Shown here: positions 25,315 to 34,320 of the stretch, one piece after another
How positions within the stretch are numbered: position 1 is the first letter of the stretch
Layout: every line of letters begins with the position of its first letter
Origin: DATKLX01 sp035542155
Lineage (GTDB): Bacteria; Chloroflexota; Anaerolineae; Anaerolineales; Anaerolineaceae
Reading direction: 5' to 3'
Assembly: GCA_035542155.1 (NCBI GenBank)
Contig: DATKLX010000045.1
Coordinates: 1-55,355, forward strand
DNA length: 55,355 bases
Translations under genes and position numbers: made by a program
The notes under the pieces: generated by a model
Seen by the model: the letters and a program-made list of their open reading frames with translations, nothing else
Database searches by the model: none
Told to the model about the DNA's origin: nothing

Positions 25315-26697
25315 TTAACTCAATAAGCGGCGTGCGGCGGCGTTGTGTTTTTCGATCAGGCGGGGTAAGTCTAGCGTGCGGATTTGCCCCTCTTCTACGA
25401 TCATCCGCCCATGGACGATGGTGTAATCTACGTTGACGGGTGCGCAGAACACGACCGCCGCGACAGGATCGTGCAGTGCGCCAGCATACTCGAGGCGGTT
25501 CAAGTGGATCGCGAAAAAGTCGGCGCACTTACCCGGCTCGAGCGAGCCAAGATCCCGTCGTCCCAGGACCGCTGCGCCTCCCAAAGTGGCCAGCTCTAAT
25601 GCCTGGCGAGCCGTCAGGAGCGGCAATGTGCTCTTTCCGGAAAGTGAAGCTCCCTCGATCCCTGCCCGCAAACGGGCCAGGAGCATCGCCTGGCGAACTT
25701 CCGACAAAAAATGGGAGCTATCGTTGCTGGCGGAGCCATCCACGCCCAGGCCGACTTTCACGCCGTTCTGGCGGTATTCGTGGAGCGGGGCTATCCCGGA
25801 AGCCAGGCGCATATTGGAGGTCGGGCAGTGAGCCACTCCGCAGCCGGTGCGCGCATAAACGCCGATCTCTTCCGGGTTAACGTATACCGAATGGGCAAAC
25901 CAAACGTCCGGCCCTACCCAATCAACCGACTGCATGTAGGAAACCGGACGGTGGCCAAATTTTTCGAGGCAAAATACCTCTTCGTCCTGGGTCTCGGCCA
26001 GATGAGTGTGGAGTGCCACGCCATAATGGCGCGCCATTCGTGCGCTTTCTCGCATCAGGTCGGTGGTCACGCTGAAAGGTGAACACGGCGCGAGCACAAT
26101 GCGCAACATGGAGCCTGGCTTCGGATCGTCGTAGGCTTCGACCACGCGCTGGCAGTCGCGCAGGATCACGTCCTCCGGGTCGACGACGCTGTCCGGGGGT
26201 AGCCCGCCCTGGCTTTCGCCTAGGCTCATCGATCCCCGCGAGGCATGCAGACGCAGGCCAACCTGCCGCGCTCCCTCGATCTCGTCATCCAGGCGCGAGC
26301 CATTCGGGAAGAGATAAAGGTGATCAGAAGCCGTGGTACAGCCCGAAAGGGCCAGCTCCGCCAGAGCGGTCTGGGTGGAAAGAAAAATATCCTCGCCGTT
26401 CATCCGGGCCCAGATCGGGTAGAGCGTCTTCAACCAGTGGAAAAGGTTTGCATCTTGGGCTGCGGGTACTGCTCGGGTCAGGGTCTGGTAAAAATGATGG
26501 TGGGTGTTGACCAGGCCCGGTAAAACGATGTGATCACGCAGGTCGAGCGTGGCGTCAGCGGTTTGGGGTAGCTGCTCGCTGGAACCCACCTGTTCGATCA
26601 GGCCATCGCGAACGAAGATCGCGCCATTTGAGATTTCCCGGCGCTGCGCGTCCATGGTTACCAGCAGGGAAATGTTCCGGATGAGGAGTGTCGACAT
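25315..26697 (-). CDS. 8-oxoguanine deaminase / SsnA-related amidohydrolase
   Basis: 460 aa amidohydrolase. NTHHHFYQTLTRAVPAAQ (from residue 64) with metal-binding HxH, FHWLKTLYPIWARM and GCTTASDHLYLFP are characteristic of the 8-oxoguanine deaminase group, often mis-annotated as hydroxyatrazine hydrolase. The group also relates to guanine deaminase and SsnA. Other metal residues lie in HTHLAET, AHSVYV and LGVDGSASND. 8-Oxoguanine deamination yields uric acid, so this enzyme would feed urate into the pathway. First gene of the operon, directly behind the operator-overlapped promoter. Family identity is firm; 8-oxoguanine versus guanine or another SsnA substrate is not decided by sequence alone. 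Confidence 0.88.
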   Translation of the reverse strand: MSTLLIRNISLLVTMDAQRREISNGAIFVRDGLIEQVGSSEQLPQTADATLDLRDHIVLPGLVNTHHHFYQTLTRAVPAAQDANLFHWLKTLYPIWARMNGEDIFLSTQTALAELALSGCTTASDHLYLFPNGSRLDDEIEGARQVGLRLHASRGSMSLGESQGGLPPDSVVDPEDVILRDCQRVVEAYDDPKPGSMLRIVLAPCSPFSVTTDLMRESARMARHYGVALHTHLAETQDEEVFCLEKFGHRPVSYMQSVDWVGPDVWFAHSVYVNPEEIGVYARTGCGVAHCPTSNMRLASGIAPLHEYRQNGVKVGLGVDGSASNDSSHFLSEVRQAMLLARLRAGIEGASLSGKSTLPLLTARQALELATLGGAAVLGRRDLGSLEPGKCADFFAIHLNRLEYAGALHDPVAAVVFCAPVNVDYTIVHGRMIVEEGQIRTLDLPRLIEKHNAAARRLLS

Positions 26698-26759
26698 AAA
26701 AGATGTTCTGAGAGAAAGGACCGGTTTTTGATTCTCGGGACAAATTCGCTGACTACCAT

Positions 26760-26788
26760 AGTATATTGTCTAACAAATCATTTGTCAA
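26760..26788 (-). promoter_or_regulatory. Promoter of the purine deaminase-carbamate kinase operon
   Basis: Minus strand: TTGACA (26788-26783), 17-nt spacer, TATACT (26765-26760). This is near-perfect sigma-70 geometry, with the start of transcription expected near 26753, about 55 nt before the 8-oxoguanine deaminase start. Two operator-like palindromes overlap or abut it. Confidence 0.87.
26766..26776. promoter_or_regulatory. Operator-like palindrome O1 (GntR candidate)
   Basis: TTGTCTAACAA fills the promoter spacer directly upstream of the -10 box. It shares the TTGTCTRACAA form with the site 23 bp away. Binding here would block polymerase. GntR of this operon is the expected ligand. Confidence 0.7.
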
Positions 26789-26799
26789 TTGTCTGACAA
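26789..26799. promoter_or_regulatory. Operator-like palindrome O2 (GntR candidate)
   Basis: TTGTCTGACAA, an imperfect palindrome immediately upstream of the -35 hexamer. Its centre is 23 bp (about two helical turns) from O1, so two dimers could bind on the same face of the DNA. Confidence 0.7.
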
Positions 26800-26861
26800 A
26801 GGATTCCTGTCATGGTTTTTCTGGATCCGATCTGGATCTCAGTCGACCGGCCCTTTTCCGG

Positions 26862-26867
26862 TATAAT
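26862..26867 (+). promoter_or_regulatory. -10 box upstream of UDP-glucose dehydrogenase
   Basis: TATAAT on the plus strand, 145 nt before the gene. The -35 region (near TCAGTC) is poor, so an activator or an alternative upstream contact may be needed. The 314-nt gap 26698-27011 holds this, the operator region and the hairpin at 26876. Confidence 0.5.
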
Positions 26868-26875
26868 GGGTTCGA

Positions 26876-26901
26876 AAGTGCCAGAATTATTGCACTTTTT
26901 T
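26876..26901 (+). terminator. Terminator-like hairpin in the ugd leader
   Basis: AAGTGC (26876-26881) and GCACTT (26892-26897) form a 6-bp stem followed by a T-run to 26901, just after the expected transcript start. It could act as an attenuator or give a very short transcript. The stem is short and AT-rich at its base. Confidence 0.4.
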
Positions 26902-27011
26902 ATACTTGTCTGTACCGCAGTTACCTGTTAGCTGCGACTTGTTGGGGGAGTTCGCCATTTTCCTTGCTAATTGCAGCAATAAGCATCATTCAGACTGGGA
27001 GGTCATGATCT

Positions 27012-28328
27012 ATGAGCAATATATGTGTGGTTGGAACCGGGTATGTTGGCCTGGTCACCGGAGCGTGTTTTGCGGATCTTGGAAACCAGGTCGCCTGCCT
27101 GGACGTAGATGAGAGCCGCATCGAGAACCTCAGGCAAGGGGTGATGCCGATCTACGAACCGGGATTGGAACAGCTCGTTCTGCAGAACGTGCGCGCGGGC
27201 CGGCTCACCTTTACAGGCGATTACTCGGAGGCCTTGAAGGACGCTGAATTTGCCTTTATCGCGGTTGGCACGCCCTCCGGCGTGGATGGCGAGGCCGATC
27301 TGCAGTACGTCCGCCAGGCAGCAGAATCCATCGCGGATGTTGTCGACCACCCCATCGTCGTGATCAACAAATCTACCGTGCCGGTAGGGACCGGCGATTG
27401 GGTCGCCGAAATCATCTCCAAGCGGCGGTTGGGAAAGCCTTTAGATTTTTATGTGGTCTCCAACCCGGAGTTCCTCCGCGAAGGCTCGGCCATCAACGAT
27501 TTCATGGATCCGGACCGGGTCATTCTCGGCTCGATGCACAAAGATGCCGCAAATAAGGTTGCCCAAATTTATCTGAGCCTGCGCTGCCCGATCCTGATCA
27601 CCGATCTGCGGACGGCCGAGATGATCAAGTACGCTTCGAATGCTTTCCTGGCGACGCGGATTTCCTTCATCAACGAAATCGCGAACATGTGCGAAGAGCT
27701 GGGCGCCGACGTTCGCGAGGTGTCGGTTGGCATGGGCCTTGACAAGCGCATCGGGCATTCCTTCCTGGACGCCGGCCTGGGCTGGGGCGGAAGCTGCTTT
27801 CCCAAGGACGTCAAGGCGTTGGCCCACATGGCCGTCCTGCACGGCACCCAGCCGCAGCTTCTCCAGGCGGTGATGGAGATCAACCGCAACCAGCGCCGTC
27901 GCGCGGTGATGCGCCTGCGCCGCGCCCTGGGCAGTCTCAACGATAAGGTCATCGGCGTGCTGGGCCTCTCTTTCAAACCCAACACCGATGACATCCGCGA
28001 CGCTCCGGCCCTGGAGATCATTCACCTGCTGCAGAACGAGGGCGCCCACATCTGCGCCTATGACCCCCAGGCCATGGAGGCCGCCTCACGGATGCTCAAA
28101 GGGATCAAGCTCTGCGAAAGCCCCTATGAGGTCGCCGAGGGATCGGACGCACTCGTCCTGGCGACGGAATGGAATGAGTTCAAAGCCCTGGACTTCAACC
28201 GCATCCGTGAAGTAATGCACACCCCCGTGATCCTGGACGGGCGCAACCTGTGGGACCCCGAACGCCTGCGCGCTTTGGGGTTCACCTATTTTGGCATCGG
28301 GCGGGCAGCGATTAACGGAAAGAAGTAG
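27012..28328 (+). CDS. ugd: UDP-glucose 6-dehydrogenase
   Basis: 438 aa cytosolic enzyme that oxidises UDP-glucose twice with NAD to UDP-glucuronate for surface polysaccharides. The Rossmann motif is VVGTGYVGLVTGACFADLG (residues 6-24). AVGTPSGVDGEADL and NPEFLREGSAINDFMDPDR are family hallmarks. The catalytic cysteine is C262 in GWGGSCFPKDVKAL. The length is typical. The gene stands alone on the plus strand, between the purine operon and the GH94 genes, with a 180-nt untranslated region that may carry an attenuator. Confidence 0.97.
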   Translation: MSNICVVGTGYVGLVTGACFADLGNQVACLDVDESRIENLRQGVMPIYEPGLEQLVLQNVRAGRLTFTGDYSEALKDAEFAFIAVGTPSGVDGEADLQYVRQAAESIADVVDHPIVVINKSTVPVGTGDWVAEIISKRRLGKPLDFYVVSNPEFLREGSAINDFMDPDRVILGSMHKDAANKVAQIYLSLRCPILITDLRTAEMIKYASNAFLATRISFINEIANMCEELGADVREVSVGMGLDKRIGHSFLDAGLGWGGSCFPKDVKALAHMAVLHGTQPQLLQAVMEINRNQRRRAVMRLRRALGSLNDKVIGVLGLSFKPNTDDIRDAPALEIIHLLQNEGAHICAYDPQAMEAASRMLKGIKLCESPYEVAEGSDALVLATEWNEFKALDFNRIREVMHTPVILDGRNLWDPERLRALGFTYFGIGRAAINGKK

Positions 28329-28415
28329 ATAAGGCGAGAACCGGGAACCAAAATGTAGCCTGCCGACCTGGTCCTTGGTTGGGCCTTCGTCCCTAGTTGG
28401 TACAGTGTTTATCCT

Positions 28416-30836
28416 TTATTCTTCTCCGAGAATGACTTGTATTGTATGCACCTTCCCATCCGCAAAAGACGGGATGACATTGCCCGAGACGGGTTGGCCG
28501 TTTGCGATCAGTTCCACCACCCCCTTGGAGACGTGGTTGGGATTTCTCACTTCGATCTCGTAGGTCGCGCCGCGGAAAGCCCGGCGGACGGAGAACCCGT
28601 CCCATGCCTTGGGAATACACGGATCGACGATCAAGCCTTCATATGCCGGGCGCACCCCCAGGATGTACTGCGTGCCGGCCTGATAGGTCCAGGAGGCGGT
28701 GCCGGAAAGCCAGCTATTGCGCGCCAGGCCGAACTGGGGATGCTCGTCGCCGAGGATATTCTGGGGATAGACGTACGGCTCGCACTGGTAGCGCTCGATC
28801 TCCTCGTTGCACACGGCGGGGTTGATCTGGCAGTAGTACTGATAGGCGCGGTCTCCGTTGCCCAGGCAGGTCTCGGCGATCATTGCCCACGGATTGGTGT
28901 GCAGAAAGATACCCCCGTTTTCTTTGGCCCCCGGCGGATAGGTGGAAACACCGCCGACCTTGGGATCGAACCCATTGAACCCGGGCGCGCTCAGCTTGAT
29001 CCCACGGGACGTGTTCAAGCGCGCATACACTGAATCCATCGCCTGGCGCGCGCGCTCCGCGGTAGCGAAGCCCGAGAGCACCGCCCAGGATTGGGCGTTG
29101 ATGTAGATTTGACCGTGAGCGTTCGTCCGCGAGCCCAGCGGCGCGCCGTCGTAATCGAAATAGCGCACGTACCAATCCCCATCCCAGGCGCAGGCATTGA
29201 CTCGCTTCTTGAGCGCAGCATAATCGTCCGCATACCGCTTGCGGTCGGTCTCGTCCCCAAGCATTCTCGAAAGCTCGCCCATCTCGACCAGCGCCCGGCC
29301 GAAGAGATCCGCAGTGAACAGGCTTTCGGCCCCTTTGGGCAGGTTGACCGTGTCGTTCCAGTCGGCAAACCCCAGCAGCGGCAGACCGTGGCTGCCCGCG
29401 TCGCCGTGGGTAAACTCGATCGCCCGGCGGAGATGCTCCAGCACACTGCATGATTCGAAGGGCCGTTCCTGGCAGTCTTTCTCATAAAAGGGGATCTCCT
29501 CGTCGAGGAAAGCAAAGTCTCCCGTCTCCTTCAGGTAAGCCGTCACAGCCAGGATGCCCCACAGGTGGTCGTCGCTGTAATAATGCGGGCGATCTTCCCG
29601 TTCGAGCGAATCCCCCTCGCTGGCGACCATGGTCAGCGGGTTGAACTGGTGCATGGCGCTCCCATCTCGTTTCTGGACCTGAAGCAGTTTCTTGAGCAGT
29701 TCCTTCCCCTCCGCTGGCGCGCTGGCCAGAACCGCCATCACGTCCTGAGAGCTGTCGCGAAAGCCGATCCCCCGCGCGCCGTAGCCCAACTGGTAATATG
29801 ACAGGTAGCGCGACCAGTTTTTGGTGGTGTAGCACTGCCGCGGATTGTGGATGTTCAGCATCCGGTCCATGTTCGCGTCCGGTGTGTGGACCTGAATCTT
29901 TTCCAGGTATGCGTCCCAGAACAGCTTCAGATCCGCCAGCGACCGGTCCACCTCGCCTTCCTGGATGAATTTTTCGATCGTGGGCAGCGCGGATGCCGGG
30001 GTTGGCGATTGGCCCAGCAGGGTGACGAACTGCCGAGACTCGTTGGCTCCAAGGTCGCCGAAAGGGATGAGCAGGGCAGCGATGTTGTCTCCGCGCAGGG
30101 CTTCATGGTTTCCCAGGGCCGGGTTGAACAGGCTGAGCGGGCGCGCCCAGGTGCCGTATTCGTTGTCGCCGAGAAAATAAGCCCGGTCGGTCTCAAAGGA
30201 GGAAGCCGGCAGGCTGGCGGTGAAGTAGTTGATGCGGATGTCGCGCAGCATGAATGGGTACTGGATCAGCGCCATCCGCCTTTCATCCAGATCCACCTTT
30301 TTGGAAGTCATCGTCTGGGGAACCCAATCGGCGTTGGTGAGCTGTTTGAGCGCATCGGGATGGGTATATTCGACCACCGGAACCGCGTCCAGGCTCACTG
30401 GTTGCCTTCTCCGGTTGGTCACGCGGATATCACGGACCTCGCAGTCCGCCCCAGCCGGGACGAAGATCGTCGCCTCGACCTGGATGCCGCAGCATTCAGA
30501 GATCATCCGGGTATAGCCCAGGCCAACCCGGCACTCGTAGCAGTCCAATCGGTCCAGGGTAGGGACAAAAAACGGGGAGAAAACCTTATATCCACCCGCC
30601 CCGTCGTGTACACGGAGATAAAGCGTCTCCCCTTTAAAATCGGAGGCAGGAGTTTGCGTGAGGTATTTCGTGATCCGGTTTAACGCAGGGTCATTTTTGC
30701 AGAGGAGAGCTCCACCCGTCTGATCGACGAATCCACCAAAAGAAAGGGTGCCGATGTAGTTGATCCACTTCACCGGCGTTCGGGGATTGGTGATTACGTA
30801 TTCGCGGCCGGCGTCATCAAAGTAGCCGTATTGCAT
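28416..30836 (-). CDS. GH94 glycoside phosphorylase, specificity unassigned
   Basis: 806 aa cytosolic inverting phosphorylase of family GH94. It has an N-terminal beta-sandwich (Glycosyl-transferase-36-type) and a C-terminal (alpha/alpha)6 barrel. The catalytic Asp region reads GLPLLGFADWNDTVNLP, and a phosphate-loop-like RNSWLSGTASWTY is present. Compared with the cellobiose phosphorylase next door, the acceptor region differs (DTVNLPKGAESLF instead of DCLNLNCFSLTPGESF), so another beta-glucoside or oligomer is the likely substrate. The start at 30836 (MQYGYFDDAGREY) aligns with the neighbour's N-terminus; a longer open frame reads into the adjacent gene antisense of sense. Only 2 nt separate it from the upstream phosphorylase gene, suggesting translational coupling. 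Confidence 0.88.
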   Translation of the reverse strand: MQYGYFDDAGREYVITNPRTPVKWINYIGTLSFGGFVDQTGGALLCKNDPALNRITKYLTQTPASDFKGETLYLRVHDGAGGYKVFSPFFVPTLDRLDCYECRVGLGYTRMISECCGIQVEATIFVPAGADCEVRDIRVTNRRRQPVSLDAVPVVEYTHPDALKQLTNADWVPQTMTSKKVDLDERRMALIQYPFMLRDIRINYFTASLPASSFETDRAYFLGDNEYGTWARPLSLFNPALGNHEALRGDNIAALLIPFGDLGANESRQFVTLLGQSPTPASALPTIEKFIQEGEVDRSLADLKLFWDAYLEKIQVHTPDANMDRMLNIHNPRQCYTTKNWSRYLSYYQLGYGARGIGFRDSSQDVMAVLASAPAEGKELLKKLLQVQKRDGSAMHQFNPLTMVASEGDSLEREDRPHYYSDDHLWGILAVTAYLKETGDFAFLDEEIPFYEKDCQERPFESCSVLEHLRRAIEFTHGDAGSHGLPLLGFADWNDTVNLPKGAESLFTADLFGRALVEMGELSRMLGDETDRKRYADDYAALKKRVNACAWDGDWYVRYFDYDGAPLGSRTNAHGQIYINAQSWAVLSGFATAERARQAMDSVYARLNTSRGIKLSAPGFNGFDPKVGGVSTYPPGAKENGGIFLHTNPWAMIAETCLGNGDRAYQYYCQINPAVCNEEIERYQCEPYVYPQNILGDEHPQFGLARNSWLSGTASWTYQAGTQYILGVRPAYEGLIVDPCIPKAWDGFSVRRAFRGATYEIEVRNPNHVSKGVVELIANGQPVSGNVIPSFADGKVHTIQVILGEE

Positions 30837-30838
30837 AG

Positions 30839-33283
30839 CTAATAAAGCTCTACGCGAACCATTACTGTCTTCACGCCGCTCTCTGGAAGGGGCAAAACCG
30901 TCTCCGGGGTCGGCTTCCCGTCCATCCACAGACGCACCTCGTTGCCGGGCCCTTTTCGCTCGACCTCGATCCGGTACTCCACGCCGCGGAAGGAGCGAAG
31001 GGCCTGGAATCCGGACCAATCCGTGGGGATCACCGGCTCTACCTGCAGGCCGTCCAAAGTGGGGCGGATGCCCAGGATCCATTGGGTGACGGCAGCGTAG
31101 TTCCAGGCGGCGGTTCCAGTCAGCCAGGAGTTCTTGGCCTCACCGTGGGTTGGGGCGTCTTTTCCAGCGATCATCTGCGCGTACACGTACGGCTCGCAGC
31201 GGTGGATCTCGCTGATCTCTTCTCGTGCCGAGGGATTGATGCGCAGGTAATAATCCATGGCCCGGTCTCCCCTCCCGGCGCGCGCCTCGGCGATCATGAT
31301 CCATGGGTTGGAATGGCAGAAGATCCCCGCATTTTCTTTATACCCTGGCGGATAGGAGGAGATCTCGCCCAGTGAATAATCGTACTGCGAGTAGGCTGGC
31401 TGCAGGAGGACGATCCCGTGCGGGGTCGCCAGCCGCGCAGCGACTGAATCCAGGGCACGAGAAGCCTGATCGCTTTCCAGGCCCAGCCCGGCCATCACGC
31501 ACATTCCCTGCGGCTCGATAAAAATCTGTCCTTCCGCGCACTCGCTCGAGCCAATTTTCTTGCCGAAATGGTTGTAAGCGCGCAGGAACCATTCGCCGTC
31601 CCAGCCATGTGCGTAGACGGTCGCTTCCATTTGATCCGCGGCCAGGCGGTATTGATCGGCTTCTGGATGGTTTCCCAGGTGTTGGGCCAGGTCTGCCATT
31701 TCACGCGCAGCCAGAACGAACAGGCCGGCGATAAATACCGATTCAGCCACTTTTCCATCCTGATTGGTGGTTGTCTGGAAGGACTCGCCAGGGGTCAGTG
31801 AAAAACAGTTCAGGTTAAGACAGTCATTCCAATCCGCGCGGCCGATCAAAGGTAGTTGATGCGGCCCGAGGCGGTCCAGGGTGTAGCGGATCGAACGCTG
31901 GAGATGTTCATGAAGAGGCTGTTCGGTGCCCGGGCAGGATTCGTATGGGACTTTTTCGTCCAGGATGCTCCAATCCGCGGTCTCTTTGAGGTAAGCCAGG
32001 CAACCGATCACCAGCCAGAGGGGGTCGTCGTTAAAATCACTGCCGATATCATTATTGCCCCGCCTGGTCAGGGTCTGGTACTGGTGGAAGGCGCCCCCTG
32101 TCTCCAGTTGGGTGGAGGCCAGGTCGAGCAGCCGCTGCCGCGCGCGCTCGGGTACCATGTGGACAAAGCCGAGCAGGTCCTGATTTGAGTCGCGGAAGCC
32201 CATTCCCCGGCCGATGCCCGATTCGAACAATGACGCGGACCGCGATAAATTAAAGGTTATCATGCACTGATATGCATTCCAAATATTGACCATGCGGTTC
32301 GTGTGGCTGTCGGGAGTATTCACCTGGAACCGGCGGAGCAGGCGGTCCCATTCTGCCTGCAGGGCCGCAAATGCCACTTCCACTTCCCCCGCCTGCAGAT
32401 AGCGCTGGATGATTGGCAGCACGCCCTGCTTGTTAATGATCCCCGTACCCGGCGCGGTAAATTTGACATCCGCCTGATTTTCGTAATATCCGAGGATAAA
32501 CTGGATCGTCCGGGTCTCACCGGGCTGGAGGTGGATCCGGATGTGGTGCGACCCGATCGGCGCCCACCCATGTGCGACTGAGTTTCGCGAGCGGCCTTCC
32601 GTGACGGTTTGCGGCTCGTGCCAGCCGCGATAGGCGCCGAGAAAATCCTCGCGCTGGGTGTCAAAACCGGCCAGCGGTTCCGAGCAGGCAAAATAAGCGA
32701 AATGATTGCGCCGCTCACGGTATTCCGTCTTATGGTAAATAACCCCACTTTCGATTTCCACCTCACCGGTATTGAAATTGCGCTGGTAATTCGAGGCATC
32801 ATCCAGCGCGTCCCACAGGCAAAACTCAACCAAAGAAAAAACGGACAGGTCAGCGGTCTGGGAACGGGAGTTAGTGAGCCGCATCTGCCAGATTTCCAAA
32901 GTCTCGTCGAGAGGGACGAAATAGCGCGTTTCAGCCTGGATCCCGCGATAGGTGGAAGAGATGATCGTATAGCCCATCCCATGCCGGCAGGAATAATCTT
33001 CGAGGGGTTTCCGCACCGGCTGCCAGGATGGGCTCCAGAAATCACCGTCTCCGTCGTCACGAAGATAGAGATACCGTCCGCCATTATCGAAGGGAACGTT
33101 ATTATAGCGGTAGCGGGTCAGCCGGCGCAGGCGGGCATCGCGAAAAAAGGAGTAGCCTCCTGCCGTATTCGAGATAATTCCAAAATAGTCTTGCGATCCA
33201 AGATAATTGATCCAGGGCAGTGGGGTATCGGGCCGGGTGATTATATATTCTCGGCGTTGGTCATCAAAATGTCCGAAGCGCAT
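30839..33283 (-). CDS. cbp: Cellobiose phosphorylase-type GH94 enzyme
   Basis: 814 aa, the length of cellobiose phosphorylases. It converts cellobiose plus phosphate to glucose 1-phosphate and glucose, saving ATP. The motif LPLIGRADWNDCLNLNCFS (catalytic Asp region, D484-D487) is the cellobiose phosphorylase signature, and KNSWLTGTAAWNY is the phosphate loop. The N-terminal beta domain starts MRFGHFDDQRREYIIT. A good AAGGAAA lies upstream of 33283. It is 14 nt after the LacI gene and 2 nt before the second GH94 gene: a three-gene operon for beta-glucan breakdown products. No transporter or secreted cellulase is present in the window. Confidence 0.93.
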   Translation of the reverse strand: MRFGHFDDQRREYIITRPDTPLPWINYLGSQDYFGIISNTAGGYSFFRDARLRRLTRYRYNNVPFDNGGRYLYLRDDGDGDFWSPSWQPVRKPLEDYSCRHGMGYTIISSTYRGIQAETRYFVPLDETLEIWQMRLTNSRSQTADLSVFSLVEFCLWDALDDASNYQRNFNTGEVEIESGVIYHKTEYRERRNHFAYFACSEPLAGFDTQREDFLGAYRGWHEPQTVTEGRSRNSVAHGWAPIGSHHIRIHLQPGETRTIQFILGYYENQADVKFTAPGTGIINKQGVLPIIQRYLQAGEVEVAFAALQAEWDRLLRRFQVNTPDSHTNRMVNIWNAYQCMITFNLSRSASLFESGIGRGMGFRDSNQDLLGFVHMVPERARQRLLDLASTQLETGGAFHQYQTLTRRGNNDIGSDFNDDPLWLVIGCLAYLKETADWSILDEKVPYESCPGTEQPLHEHLQRSIRYTLDRLGPHQLPLIGRADWNDCLNLNCFSLTPGESFQTTTNQDGKVAESVFIAGLFVLAAREMADLAQHLGNHPEADQYRLAADQMEATVYAHGWDGEWFLRAYNHFGKKIGSSECAEGQIFIEPQGMCVMAGLGLESDQASRALDSVAARLATPHGIVLLQPAYSQYDYSLGEISSYPPGYKENAGIFCHSNPWIMIAEARAGRGDRAMDYYLRINPSAREEISEIHRCEPYVYAQMIAGKDAPTHGEAKNSWLTGTAAWNYAAVTQWILGIRPTLDGLQVEPVIPTDWSGFQALRSFRGVEYRIEVERKGPGNEVRLWMDGKPTPETVLPLPESGVKTVMVRVELY

Positions 33284-33297
33284 AATAGTTTCCTTTT

Positions 33298-34311
33298 TTA
33301 GATTTTCCGGGTCGAAGAGCGAATCACTAACTCTGTGGCCAGGAGAATATGACCGGGTTGGAGGTCTTTTTGCTCGATCATATCGATCAGCGTCTCTGCC
33401 GCGACAGCGCCTTGCCGGGGAATAGGCTGCCGCATGGTGGTCAGCGGCGGATCGGAGGTAGCCGCAAACTGGATATCGTCAAAACCGACCAGGCCAACAT
33501 CATCCGGGACGCATAATCCTCTTTCCCGCAGAGCGCGTAGCGCTCCCATGGCCATCATATCGCTGGCGGCGAAGACTGCGTCGATTTTTTCACCGGATTC
33601 CAAAATGTGCCTCATGCAGGCGTACCCGGACGCTTCGGTAAAGCTGCCTTCAGCAATCAGGTTTTGGTTGATCGCCATGCCCCGCTCCCGATAGGCCTGC
33701 AGAAATCCTTCGAGGCGGTCTGAACCGGCGATCATGTTTTTGGGACCGGTAATGGTGGCAATCTGCTGGTATCCGGATTGGAAGAGAAATGCCATCACCT
33801 CGCGGGCGCTGTTGAAATTATCGACATCGACGTAAGGAAGATCGGGTTTGGTTGGATGGCGCCCGACGAGGATAAAGGGGAATTCGGAAGCGCTGAGGGC
33901 GTCGATGATCGGGTCATCGGTCATCGAGGATGCTACGATCACACCATCGATGAGCCCGCTGTGCATGATCTGCCCTACGGTCCGGCGTTCGTACTCGGGC
34001 TCAGCCAGCCAGAGCATGACCGAGTGGTCTCTGGCATTGCACGCCGCAGAAACGCCCTGGATAAGAAGAGGAAAATATGGATCGGTAAAGATGGCCTGGA
34101 CGCCCATCGGGATGACGATCCCCAGAACCTTCGTCCTGCCGGCAGCCAATCCCCGCGCAGCCAGGTTGGGCTGAAAGTTATACTGGCGGATGATCTCTTC
34201 TACCCGGTACCGGGTCTCAGTTTTCACGTTTGGATCGTTGTTGATCACGCGCGAGACTGTAGAGCGGGAAACCCCGCTCAATTTCGCAATCTTTTCAAGT
34301 GTCAGGGGCAT
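33298..34311 (-). CDS. LacI-family regulator, CelR-like
   Basis: 337 aa. The N-terminal helix-turn-helix is PLTLEKIAKLSGVSRSTVSRVINNDPNV (residues 2-30), with the hinge NLAARGLAAGRTKVLGIVIP, followed by a periplasmic-binding-protein-like sugar domain (GPKNMIAGSDRLEGFL, VGFDDIQFA). The start at 34311 has AGGAGG just upstream. The palindrome TGGGAGCGCTCCCA 9 nt upstream of the start is identical to the known CelR operator of actinobacteria, so cellobiose-responsive autorepression of lacI-cbp-GH94 is expected. Effector identity is inferred. Confidence 0.93.
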   Translation of the reverse strand: MPLTLEKIAKLSGVSRSTVSRVINNDPNVKTETRYRVEEIIRQYNFQPNLAARGLAAGRTKVLGIVIPMGVQAIFTDPYFPLLIQGVSAACNARDHSVMLWLAEPEYERRTVGQIMHSGLIDGVIVASSMTDDPIIDALSASEFPFILVGRHPTKPDLPYVDVDNFNSAREVMAFLFQSGYQQIATITGPKNMIAGSDRLEGFLQAYRERGMAINQNLIAEGSFTEASGYACMRHILESGEKIDAVFAASDMMAMGALRALRERGLCVPDDVGLVGFDDIQFAATSDPPLTTMRQPIPRQGAVAAETLIDMIEQKDLQPGHILLATELVIRSSTRKI

Positions 34312-34320
34312 AGGCCTCCT

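Noticed and set aside
30837..31082. N-terminal extension of the first GH94 gene
   Set aside because: Arg/Gly/Pro-rich residues read out of the neighbour's coding sequence; both GH94 proteins align from the MQYGYFDD/MRFGHFDD start.
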